Shown here: in pieces, positions 17,396 to 25,034 of the stretch
How the letters are laid out: each line of letters begins with the position of its first letter
Position numbering within the stretch: position 1 is the stretch's first letter
Origin: Flavobacterium undicola
GTDB taxonomy: Bacteria; Bacteroidota; Bacteroidia; Flavobacteriales; Flavobacteriaceae
DNA: 64,000 nt
Direction of reading: 5' to 3'
Assembly (NCBI RefSeq): GCF_009909155.2
Contig: NZ_JAAAPM020000001.1
Location: forward strand, 1 to 64,000
The notes under the pieces: model-generated
Told to the model about the DNA's origin: nothing
The model's database searches: none
What the model saw: the letters and a program-made list of their open reading frames with translations, nothing else
Program-made: the position numbers and the translations under genes

Positions 17396-19456
17396 ATGCT
17401 ACAGAATCCAGAAAGATATACCATTACGGCGGCGTTGCCTTATACTAACGGACCAATTCATATTGGGCATTTGGCGGGTGTTTACGTGCCTTCGGACATC
17501 TATTCCAGATATTTAAGATTACAGGGAAGAGACGTTTTGTTTGTTTGCGGAAGCGACGAACACGGAGTTGCCATTTCGATGAAAGCCAAAAAAGAAGGCA
17601 TTACACCTCAGGAAGTAATCGATAAATATGATGGAATTATCCGTAAATCCTTCTCTGATTTTGGAATTGCATTTGATAATTATTCTCGAACTTCGGCTAA
17701 GATTCATCACGAAACGGCTTCGGAGTTCTTTAAAAAATTATATGAAAAAGGTGATTTTATCGAAGAAGTAACCGAACAATTGTATGATGCCAAAGCAGAT
17801 CAATTTTTGGCAGATCGTTTTGTAATTGGAACTTGTCCAAAATGTGGCAACGAAGAAGCTTATGGCGATCAATGCGAAAAATGTGGTTCGACTTTGAATG
17901 CTACTGATTTAATTAATCCAAAATCGACTATTACAGGAGAAACTCCTATTTTGAAATCGACGAAACACTGGTTTTTGCCTTTGGATCGTTACGATGCATT
18001 TTTGAGAGAATGGATTTTGGAAGGACATAAAAACGACTGGAAACCGAATGTTTACGGACAAGTAAAATCCTGGATTGATGGCGGATTAGAGCCTCGTGCG
18101 GTAACCCGTGATTTGGATTGGGGAATTGATGTTCCTGTGGAAGGTGCCGAAGGAAAAAAATTATACGTTTGGTTTGATGCGCCAATTGGCTACATTTCTT
18201 CTACCAAAGAATGGGCTGCGAGAGAAGGAAAAGATTGGGAGCCATATTGGAAAGATGAAAAAACAAAATTGGTTCACTTCATCGGGAAAGACAATATTGT
18301 TTTCCATTGCGTGATTTTCCCGGCGATGTTAAAAGCCGAAGGAAGTTATATTTTGCCTGACAATGTTCCTGCAAATGAGTTCTTGAACTTAGAAGGAAAT
18401 AAATTATCGACTTCTAAAAACTGGGCGGTTTGGTTGCACGAATATTTGGAAGAATTCCCAAATCAGCAGGATGTTTTGCGTTATGCTTTGACTTCGAATG
18501 CACCAGAAACTAAGGATAATGACTTTACCTGGAAAGATTTTCAGGCTAGAAATAACAATGAATTAGTGGCAATTTTTGGAAATTTCATCAATCGCGTGGT
18601 GGTATTAACCAATAAATATTACAACGGAATTGTTCCGACTCCAAATGAACTTTCGAAAGTTGACGAACAAACTTTAGCGGAATTACAAGCTTATCCTGCC
18701 GTGATTTCAAGTTCACTGGAAAGATACAGATTCAGAGAAGCTTTAGGCGAAATGATGAATGCTGCCCGTTTAGGAAATAAATATCTGGCTGACGAAGAGC
18801 CTTGGAAAGTGATTAAAGACAATCCGGAACGTGTACAAACCCAAATGTATGTGGCTTTGCAGATTGCTGCTGCTTTGAGTTCACTTTGCGAACCATTCCT
18901 GCCGTTTACTGCCGCTAAATTGACTCGTATCTTAAAAATAGAGGATAAATTAAACTGGAGTACCATTACCGAAACTTCTGATTTAATGCCTGCCGGACAC
19001 CAAATTGGTCAGGCCGAATTATTGTTTTCTAAAATCGAAGACGAAGAAATTCAGAAACAAATAGACAAACTGGAAGCTACTAAAACAGCTAATATCGCTG
19101 AAAACAAAAAAGCCGAACCACAAAAAGATTTAATTCAATTTGAGGATTTCTCCAAAATGGACTTGCGTGTAGGAACCATTTTAGAAGCTGAAAAAATGCC
19201 AAAAGCCAATAAACTTTTAATTTTAAAAGTTGACACCGGTATTGATGTTCGTACGATTGTTTCAGGGATTGCCGAGAGTTTTAAACCAGAAGATATTATT
19301 GGAAAAAGAGTAACTGTTTTAGCTAATCTGGCTCCAAGAGCGCTTCGCGGTGTAGAAAGTCAGGGAATGATTTTGATGACCAATAACGCCGAAGGAAAAT
19401 TGGTTTTCGTAAATCCGGATACTGATGGTGTTGGGAATGGAGAGACGATAAATTAA
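17396..19456 (+). CDS. metG: Methionyl-tRNA synthetase
   Basis: A 686-residue class I synthetase. HIGH is intact in [12 protein letters not shown]. The zinc-knuckle insertion [18 protein letters not shown] holds four Cys. The KMSKS equivalent reads KLSTSKNW, normal for this subgroup. The C-terminal 110 residues (from about 575: [20 protein letters not shown]) are the EMAP-II-like tRNA-binding OB domain that dimerises the enzyme. The start [19 protein letters not shown] is standard. A strong terminator follows at 19481. Confidence 0.97.
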   Translation: MLQNPERYTITAALPYTNGPIHIGHLAGVYVPSDIYSRYLRLQGRDVLFVCGSDEHGVAISMKAKKEGITPQEVIDKYDGIIRKSFSDFGIAFDNYSRTSAKIHHETASEFFKKLYEKGDFIEEVTEQLYDAKADQFLADRFVIGTCPKCGNEEAYGDQCEKCGSTLNATDLINPKSTITGETPILKSTKHWFLPLDRYDAFLREWILEGHKNDWKPNVYGQVKSWIDGGLEPRAVTRDLDWGIDVPVEGAEGKKLYVWFDAPIGYISSTKEWAAREGKDWEPYWKDEKTKLVHFIGKDNIVFHCVIFPAMLKAEGSYILPDNVPANEFLNLEGNKLSTSKNWAVWLHEYLEEFPNQQDVLRYALTSNAPETKDNDFTWKDFQARNNNELVAIFGNFINRVVVLTNKYYNGIVPTPNELSKVDEQTLAELQAYPAVISSSLERYRFREALGEMMNAARLGNKYLADEEPWKVIKDNPERVQTQMYVALQIAAALSSLCEPFLPFTAAKLTRILKIEDKLNWSTITETSDLMPAGHQIGQAELLFSKIEDEEIQKQIDKLEATKTANIAENKKAEPQKDLIQFEDFSKMDLRVGTILEAEKMPKANKLLILKVDTGIDVRTIVSGIAESFKPEDIIGKRVTVLANLAPRALRGVESQGMILMTNNAEGKLVFVNPDTDGVGNGETIN

Positions 19457-19480
19457 AAGAAATACAATCATAAATTACAC

Positions 19481-19516
19481 TCAATTGCCACAACTTCTAC
19501 GTGGCAATTGGTTTTT
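19481..19516 (+). terminator. Terminator of metG
   Basis: CAATTGCCAC (19481-19490) pairs perfectly with GTGGCAATTG (19500-19509), followed by GTTTTTAT. It lies 25 bases after the metG stop and just before the next gene. Confidence 0.85.
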
Positions 19517-19532
19517 ATAAACGATAGGAAAC

Positions 19533-20411
19533 ATGAACAATGCAAAACCCAAACTTGCTTTAGCGCTTGGAATACTTTGTATTTCCATCTTTCCTATTTT
19601 GGTTCGCTTGCAATTAACTAACGGATTGATTTCTGCTTTTTACCGCATGTTTATTGCGGCGGTGTTATTGTTGCCTTATGTAATTATTACTCGAAAATTC
19701 AAACGCCCTCCTACCACCATAACATTATTAGCAGTAGTTTGCGGTCTTGTATTTGCAACAGATATAGCCATTTGGAATATAGCCATTCAAAAATCAAGTG
19801 CTACCCAGGCTACTTTATTGGCTAATTTATCCCCTGTTTGGGTAGGAATAGGTTCGTTTTTAGTTTTAAAGAACAAACCATCGGCTAATTTTTGGATTGG
19901 AACAGCAATAGCACTTATGGGAATGGTAACCTTGGTAGGCTTTGAAACTTTTGCCCAACTCAACTTTGACCTGGCCTTTGTACTCGCAGTTTTGTCTGGA
20001 ATGCTTTATGCTACTTATATATTAATCAGCAAAAACATCTTATCCCAAGTTGATATACTCTCTTTTATGAGTATTGTTCTGGTTTCTTCGAGTCTGTTTT
20101 TAGCTTTGGTTTGCGGGATTACGGCAGAAAGTTTTAGCGGTTTTTCAAATACTGCCTGGTTGGTTTTGTTTATCCAAGGTGCCGTTTGCCAACTGACCGC
20201 CTGGTTGTTAATTAGTTACTCTACCCAACATTTACAAGCCACGAGAGTTTCACTTAGTTTGTTAGGACAGGCGGTTTTGGCTACCCTACTTGCTTGGTTA
20301 TTTTTAGACGAAAAAATGAGTTGGTTTAGGATTATTGGTGCTGTTTTTCTACTTTTAGGAATACGAATCACCTTCTATAACAAACCCATTGGATTTAAAA
20401 ATTTAAAATAA
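19533..20411 (+). CDS. EamA/DMT-family transporter
   Basis: A 292-residue inner-membrane protein with about ten hydrophobic helices arranged as two EamA repeats (about 8-140 and 150-285). Conserved helix-end features include ATLLANLSPVWVGIG in the first repeat and ARVSLSLLGQAVLATLLAWL in the second. The substrate of such drug/metabolite exporters cannot be told from sequence. A HAD phosphatase gene begins five bases after its stop, suggesting a two-gene operon. Confidence 0.9.
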   Translation: MNNAKPKLALALGILCISIFPILVRLQLTNGLISAFYRMFIAAVLLLPYVIITRKFKRPPTTITLLAVVCGLVFATDIAIWNIAIQKSSATQATLLANLSPVWVGIGSFLVLKNKPSANFWIGTAIALMGMVTLVGFETFAQLNFDLAFVLAVLSGMLYATYILISKNILSQVDILSFMSIVLVSSSLFLALVCGITAESFSGFSNTAWLVLFIQGAVCQLTAWLLISYSTQHLQATRVSLSLLGQAVLATLLAWLFLDEKMSWFRIIGAVFLLLGIRITFYNKPIGFKNLK

Positions 20412-20416
20412 AAACC

Positions 20417-21103
20417 ATGTCTTTAAAAGTAATTGCCTTCGACGCCGATGATACCTTATTTGTTAACGAAACCTATTTCCTGGAAACAGAAGAAAAGTTT
20501 TGCGAGTTGATGAGTGATTACCTTTCGCATCAGGGTATTGCTCAGGAACTTTTTAGAATTGAAATCCATAATTTAAAAATATACGGTTACGGAATTAAGG
20601 CTTACATCCTTTCGATGATTGAAGCCGCGATGACTATTTCGAATAATACCATTCCGGTTGAAGTGATTGAAAAAATTATCCAGTACGGTAAAGAATTACT
20701 GGAAAAACCCATCGTTCTTTTAGAGGGTGTTGAAGAAACATTAGAAGCATTACATGGAAAATACAAGTTGGTTGTAGCTACCAAAGGCGATTTGTTAGAT
20801 CAACGTCGAAAACTGCATAATTCAGGATTGGGGAAATATTTTCATCATATCGAAGTAATGTCAGACAAACAAGAACAGGATTACCTGGATCTAATCAAAC
20901 GTTTGGAGATTCAATCAAATGAATTTTACATGATAGGTAATTCCTTAAAATCGGATGTTTTACCTGTACTGGCTATTGGCGGATATGCAGCACATGTTCC
21001 ATTTCACACCACTTGGGCACATGAAAAAATTGATCACGAAGTGAAACATGAAAACTTTAGTGCTTTTGAAAAAATTGTCGAAGTACTCGAAATTCTTTCA
21101 TAA
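20417..21103 (+). CDS. HAD-superfamily hydrolase
   Basis: A 228-residue phosphatase-like HAD protein. Motif I is FDADDTLF (nucleophile and acid/base Asp), motif II is likely VVATKG, and motif IV lies in IGNSLKSDVLPVLAIG. The alpha-helical cap sits between motifs I and II as in small-molecule phosphatases of the phosphoglycolate/haloacid subclass. It starts five bases after the EamA transporter gene and may be cotranscribed. Substrate unknown. Confidence 0.88.
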   Translation: MSLKVIAFDADDTLFVNETYFLETEEKFCELMSDYLSHQGIAQELFRIEIHNLKIYGYGIKAYILSMIEAAMTISNNTIPVEVIEKIIQYGKELLEKPIVLLEGVEETLEALHGKYKLVVATKGDLLDQRRKLHNSGLGKYFHHIEVMSDKQEQDYLDLIKRLEIQSNEFYMIGNSLKSDVLPVLAIGGYAAHVPFHTTWAHEKIDHEVKHENFSAFEKIVEVLEILS

Positions 21104-21145
21104 AAGACAACTCTATTAATTTATTTTTTAAAAACAGATTTGAAT

Positions 21146-21643
21146 ATGAATATTAGAATTGCAGATAAAAAAAAAGATTACGACAAAGTTTGGGACATCT
21201 TTACAAAAGTTATTTCAACAGCTGACACTTATGTTTTTGACCCAAAAACCCCAAAAGAATCTTTAGATAAAAATTGGTTTGCTGACTACATGGACACATT
21301 TGTTGCAGTCGATGATAATGATGAAATATTAGGCACTTACATTATTAAACCCAACCAGATTGACTTAGGCAACCATATTGCTAATTGCAGTTATATGGTT
21401 AATCCAAAATATCACGGACAAGGAACAGGTAAGCTTTTATGTGAACATTCAATAAAGTTTGCTAAAGATAAAGGATATTTAGGAATTCAGTTTAATATTG
21501 TCGTAAGCACAAATACAAGTGCTGTAACGCTTTGGAAGAAGTATGGTTTTGAAATCATTGGAACAACTCCTAAAGGTTTTAGACATAAAAAACTTGGATT
21601 CGTGGATACTTATATAATGTTCAAAGATTTACGCGAAAATTAA
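21146..21643 (+). CDS. GNAT-family N-acetyltransferase
   Basis: A 165-residue single-domain acetyltransferase. The acetyl-CoA loop is in YMVNPKYHGQGTGKLLCEHS (Q/R-x-x-G-x-G/A type), and the NTSAVTLWKKYGFEIIG segment is the usual C-terminal strand-helix. I chose ATG 21146 because the alternative upstream start is TTG. It most resembles acetyltransferases of the phosphinothricin/L-amino-acid class, but the substrate cannot be assigned. Confidence 0.88.
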   Translation: MNIRIADKKKDYDKVWDIFTKVISTADTYVFDPKTPKESLDKNWFADYMDTFVAVDDNDEILGTYIIKPNQIDLGNHIANCSYMVNPKYHGQGTGKLLCEHSIKFAKDKGYLGIQFNIVVSTNTSAVTLWKKYGFEIIGTTPKGFRHKKLGFVDTYIMFKDLREN

Positions 21644-21740
21644 AAAACTACCATTAAATAAAAATCAAATAGGCTTATACCGATGATTTTTATACGATTT
21701 TTAGTAACTTTACCTTACGTTTAATAAAAAACTCACGATT

Positions 21741-22259
21741 ATGTTATCAAAAAATATAGAAGCTGCATTAAACAAGCAAATACGCATTGAAGCGGAATCT
21801 TCTCAAACTTATTTATCAATGGCTTGTTGGGCAGAAGTACATGGTTTGGAAGGAATTTCGCAATTCATGTATAAGCAATCTGACGAAGAACGCGCACACA
21901 TGCTTAAATTAATTAAGTATGTAAACGAACGTGGTGGTCACGCCCAAATTACAGATTTAAAATCGCCTAAAACCAGCTACACTACTTTCAAAGAAATGTT
22001 TGAAGCTTTATACGAACACGAAATTTTTGTTTCTAATTCAATTAACGAATTGGTACACATCACTTTTTCTGAAAAAGACTATGCCACTCACAACTTCTTA
22101 CAATGGTATGTTTCTGAACAAATTGAAGAAGAAGCAACAGCTAAAACAATTTTGGACAAAATCAACCTAATCGGTGACGACAAAGGTGGATTATACTTAT
22201 TTGACCGTGATATTCAACAACTGGCCGTTACCAGCTCGGTGGCTATAAATCCAAAATAA
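21741..22259 (+). CDS. ftnA: Ferritin (iron storage)
   Basis: A 172-residue four-helix-bundle ferritin that oxidises Fe(II) and stores Fe(III) in a 24-mer shell. Ferroxidase ligands are all visible: Glu17 and Tyr24 in IEAESSQTYL, Glu50 and His53 in DEERAHM, a Glu in helix C (EALYEHEIF), and Gln/Glu in SEQIEEEA of helix D. The length is typical of bacterial non-haem FtnA. The upstream TAACTTTA resembles a -7 box. The next gene downstream is a small Lys/Cys-rich protein with its own promoter. Confidence 0.95.
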   Translation: MLSKNIEAALNKQIRIEAESSQTYLSMACWAEVHGLEGISQFMYKQSDEERAHMLKLIKYVNERGGHAQITDLKSPKTSYTTFKEMFEALYEHEIFVSNSINELVHITFSEKDYATHNFLQWYVSEQIEEEATAKTILDKINLIGDDKGGLYLFDRDIQQLAVTSSVAINPK

Positions 22260-22306
22260 AAAAGTTAAAGTTTATTTAGAATATATAAAAATAATATTTT
22301 TTGTTT

Positions 22307-22314
22307 TATATTTG
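22307..22314 (+). promoter_or_regulatory. Promoter -7 box (TATATTTG) of the Lys/Cys-rich small gene
   Basis: TATATTTG at 22307-22314 matches TAnnTTTG exactly. Because transcription would begin near 22321, starts upstream of this are excluded and GTG 22340 becomes the likely start codon of the following small gene. Confidence 0.6.
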
Positions 22315-22339
22315 TCTCAGTTTTAAACTGATAGAAAAG

Positions 22340-22525
22340 GTGAGCAAGAAAGACAAAGAAAAAGACAAAAAAAGCAAGAAGAAAGACAAAAAGAAAAAAG
22401 AAGCTCTTAATGTCATTAAAAAAGTGGAAAACTGTAAATCTTCCTGTTGTGAAAAATTCAAAAAGTCAGAAAGCAAACGTTGCAAACGTTGTCCTATGCA
22501 TGACTTGATTAAAAAAGTAGCCTAA
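22340..22525 (+). CDS. Small lysine- and cysteine-rich protein (61 residues), unknown
   Basis: A GTG-started 61-residue protein. The first half is an almost pure Lys/Asp/Glu stretch (KKDKEKDKKSKKKDKKKKEA). The second has a patterned cysteine module: C-x3-CC in NCKSSCCEKF, then C-x2-CP in RCKRCPMHDL. Six Cys plus His suggest metal or FeS binding, or an RNA-binding knuckle. I do not recognise the family. It sits between ferritin and a strong bidirectional terminator; position next to iron storage is suggestive only. Confidence 0.65.
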   Translation: MSKKDKEKDKKSKKKDKKKKEALNVIKKVENCKSSCCEKFKKSESKRCKRCPMHDLIKKVA

Positions 22526-22535
22526 TTTAATATAT

Positions 22536-22574
22536 AAAAACCCATCTCGTTCTAAAAAACGAGATGGGTTTTCT
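22536..22574. terminator. Strong bidirectional terminator
   Basis: AAAACCCATCTCGTT pairs with AACGAGATGGGTTTT around a short A-rich loop, with A and T runs on the two flanks. It sits between the convergent Lys/Cys-rich gene (+) and ssb (-). Confidence 0.9.
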
Positions 22575-22583
22575 GTTTAATAT

Positions 22584-22919
22584 TTAAGGCTTTCCTAATA
22601 AAAGTAAATCAGAAACCACTACTTCAGTAACGTATCGTTTTTCACCGTTTTTATCCTCATAGCTACGATGAGTTAATTTGCCTTCAATAGCAATTTCTCT
22701 TCCTTTAGTAACATATTTTTCGATAATTTCTGCTGTTTTCCCCCAGGCTATTAAACGATGCCATTGGGTTTCTTCGACTTTTTCTCCTTTATCGTTTTTG
22801 TAACTTTCATTAGTTGCCAATGTGAAATTGGCTAACTTTTTACCTCCGTCAAAATTTTTGATTTCTGGTTCATTTCCTAAATGACCGATCAACTGTACTT
22901 TGTTTCTTAATGCATTCAT
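22584..22919 (-). CDS. ssb: Single-stranded DNA-binding protein, short form
   Basis: A 111-residue OB-fold SSB. Recognisable features are the start MNALRNKVQLIGHLGNEPEI, then LANFTLATNE and WHRLIAWGKTAEIIEKYVTK. It ends LLLLGKP right after the OB fold and so lacks the Gly/Pro-rich linker and acidic DDDIPF-like tip that recruits repair and replication partners. It is thus probably a second, specialised SSB paralogue rather than the replicative one. Divergent from the GNAT-nitrilase gene; the 211-base spacer shows no further feature. Confidence 0.92.
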   Translation of the reverse strand: MNALRNKVQLIGHLGNEPEIKNFDGGKKLANFTLATNESYKNDKGEKVEETQWHRLIAWGKTAEIIEKYVTKGREIAIEGKLTHRSYEDKNGEKRYVTEVVVSDLLLLGKP

Positions 22920-23130
22920 GGCGTATAAAATTTAATTGTTATCATCTGAACTCGTTTCAGACTTTGTTGTTAATACAATCGAAATCTTTTGTTTGTTTCC
23001 GACAGTACAAAGTTGCAACCACCGCCATAATTTATTCGGTTAGTACCTATTTACTTTCGGTTGTAAATATTTGTAAACGTTTGTAAACGGATAATTATTT
23101 TTTCGTATCTTTCAGCAAATCAATCCTTTT

Positions 23131-24660
23131 ATGCAAGCAGAAATCAACAAAGTCGAACTAAGAAATCTAAAAATTCAAGATTATAAAGAATTGAAGAATT
23201 CGATGATTGAGTCTTATCCTGAAATGGTAGACGATTATTGGAAAGAAGCCGATATCAAAAAACTACTCAAAATATTTCCCGCAGGACAATTGGTTATTTT
23301 AGTTGATGATATTGTAGTAGGCTCGGCACTATCGCTTATTGTAGCTGAAGATTTAGTAGATCAAAACCATGATTATGCTAAAATCACAGGAAACTATACT
23401 TTTTCGACACATACGGCAAAAGGTGAAATTTTGTATGGTATTGATGTTTTTGTGGTGCCAAAATACCGTGGTTTACGATTAGGACGCCGTTTGTATGATG
23501 CCCGAAAAGAAATCTGCGAACAATTAAATCTAAAATCAATAGTATTTGCCGGAAGAATCCCCAATTACGCAAAATATGCTCAGGAGATCAACCCTAAAGT
23601 CTATATTGACAAAGTTAAAAGAAAAGAAATTCATGATCCTGTACTATCATTTCAGTTAAGCAACGATTTCCACGTTATGCGAGTCATGAAAAACTACCTG
23701 GAAGCCGATAGAAAATCCAAAGAATTTGCCGTTTTATTAGAATGGAACAACATCTATTATAATGAGAGCCCAACAATTATTAATACCGAAAAAACAGTCA
23801 TCCGACTGGGTTTGATTCAATGGCAAATGCGCCCGTTAAAAAACTTAGATGCGCTATTTGAACAATCAGAGTTTTTTATTGATGCCGTATCGGGTTACGG
23901 CAGCGACTTTGCCGTTTTTCCCGAATTGTTTATTGCTCCCTTAATGGCCGATTACAATCATTTATCCGAAGCTGATGCTATTCGGGAATTAGCTAAGTAT
24001 GCCGAACCGATAAGGAAACGTTTTCAGGAATTAGCCATTTCTTATAATATCAATATTATTAGTGGAAGCATGCCTAATTTAGTTGATGGAGTCTTATATA
24101 ATAGTGGTTTTTTATGTAAAAGAGATGGTACTTATGAAACCTATACCAAAATTCACATCACCCCAAACGAGGTTTTTCATTGGGGAATTACCGGGGGAAA
24201 TACCATTCAGACTTTTGATACCGATTGTGGAAAAATAGGAATTATGATTTGTTATGATGTCGAATTCCCGGAACTCTCCCGATTAATGGCCGATGAAGGC
24301 ATGAATATTTTATTTGTTCCTTTCCTGACTGATACTCAAAACGGATATACGCGTGTCAAACATTGCGCACAAGCCAGAGCCATAGAAAACGAATGTTATG
24401 TAGCCATTGCGGGCTGCGTAGGCAACTTGCCAAAAGTCAACAACATGGACATTCAATATGCACAAACGGCTGTTTTTACACCTGCGGATTTTGCTTTTCC
24501 AAGCAACGGAATTAAAGCCGAAACCACTCCAAACACCGAAATGACCTTGATTGTTGATGTCGACTTGGATTTACTAAAAGAATTACACGAACACGGAAGC
24601 GTTAAAATTCTAAAAGATCGCCGTCATGATTTGTATCGAATTAAAAAAATAAAAAACTAA
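23131..24660 (+). CDS. GNAT acetyltransferase - carbon-nitrogen hydrolase fusion
   Basis: A 509-residue two-domain protein. Residues 1-215 are a GNAT domain (acetyl-CoA loop around VVPKYRGLRLGRRLYDAR). Residues 222-505 are a nitrilase-superfamily amidohydrolase with the complete catalytic triad Glu265 (VFPELF), Lys340 (YTKIHI) and Cys374 (MICYDVEFPE). The same arrangement occurs in the Bacillus YhcX type. It probably hydrolyses a small amide; the GNAT half may modify the same compound. The next gene follows after two bases, so the two are probably cotranscribed. Confidence 0.92.
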   Translation: MQAEINKVELRNLKIQDYKELKNSMIESYPEMVDDYWKEADIKKLLKIFPAGQLVILVDDIVVGSALSLIVAEDLVDQNHDYAKITGNYTFSTHTAKGEILYGIDVFVVPKYRGLRLGRRLYDARKEICEQLNLKSIVFAGRIPNYAKYAQEINPKVYIDKVKRKEIHDPVLSFQLSNDFHVMRVMKNYLEADRKSKEFAVLLEWNNIYYNESPTIINTEKTVIRLGLIQWQMRPLKNLDALFEQSEFFIDAVSGYGSDFAVFPELFIAPLMADYNHLSEADAIRELAKYAEPIRKRFQELAISYNINIISGSMPNLVDGVLYNSGFLCKRDGTYETYTKIHITPNEVFHWGITGGNTIQTFDTDCGKIGIMICYDVEFPELSRLMADEGMNILFVPFLTDTQNGYTRVKHCAQARAIENECYVAIAGCVGNLPKVNNMDIQYAQTAVFTPADFAFPSNGIKAETTPNTEMTLIVDVDLDLLKELHEHGSVKILKDRRHDLYRIKKIKN

Positions 24661-24662
24661 AT

Positions 24663-25010
24663 ATGAAAAACTGTTTAGAATGTGGTGAAAAAATCATCGG
24701 TCGGGAAGACAAGAAATTTTGTAGCGATGGTTGTCGCAATGCCTACAACAATAAAATAAATAAGGATAGTAACAATATCATGCGCAACATCAATAATAAA
24801 TTGCGCAAGAATTACCGCATCCTCACCGAACTCAACACCGATGGAAAATCGAAAACCACAAGAACCAAATTATTAGGAAAAGGATTTGATTTTGAGTTTT
24901 TTACCAATATTTTAAAGACTAAAACAGGGAATACATACTATTTCTTGTATGATCAAGGTTATATGTTATTAGAAAACGATTTATACATTCTTGTAAAAAA
25001 AGACAATTAG
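24663..25010 (+). CDS. Small zinc-ribbon protein, unknown function
   Basis: A 115-residue protein. The N-terminal 30 residues form a zinc ribbon: CLECGEKI then KFCSDGCRNAY, i.e. C-x2-C ... C-x3-C, with the last pair as in MYND-like or DUF2116-like knuckles. The remaining residues are a basic linker (KDSNNIMRNINNKLRKNYRI) and a small beta-rich domain ending YFLYDQGYMLLENDLYILVK. I cannot name the C-terminal domain. It begins two bases after the GNAT-nitrilase stop and shares its operon. Confidence 0.8.
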   Translation: MKNCLECGEKIIGREDKKFCSDGCRNAYNNKINKDSNNIMRNINNKLRKNYRILTELNTDGKSKTTRTKLLGKGFDFEFFTNILKTKTGNTYYFLYDQGYMLLENDLYILVKKDN

Positions 25011-25034
25011 CAACCCGCCCCAAACCTAGCTAAA

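Noticed and set aside
17940-18440. Degenerate KMSKS in metG as a sign of inactivity
   Set aside because: LSTSKNW is normal for this MetRS subgroup, and all other motifs are intact.
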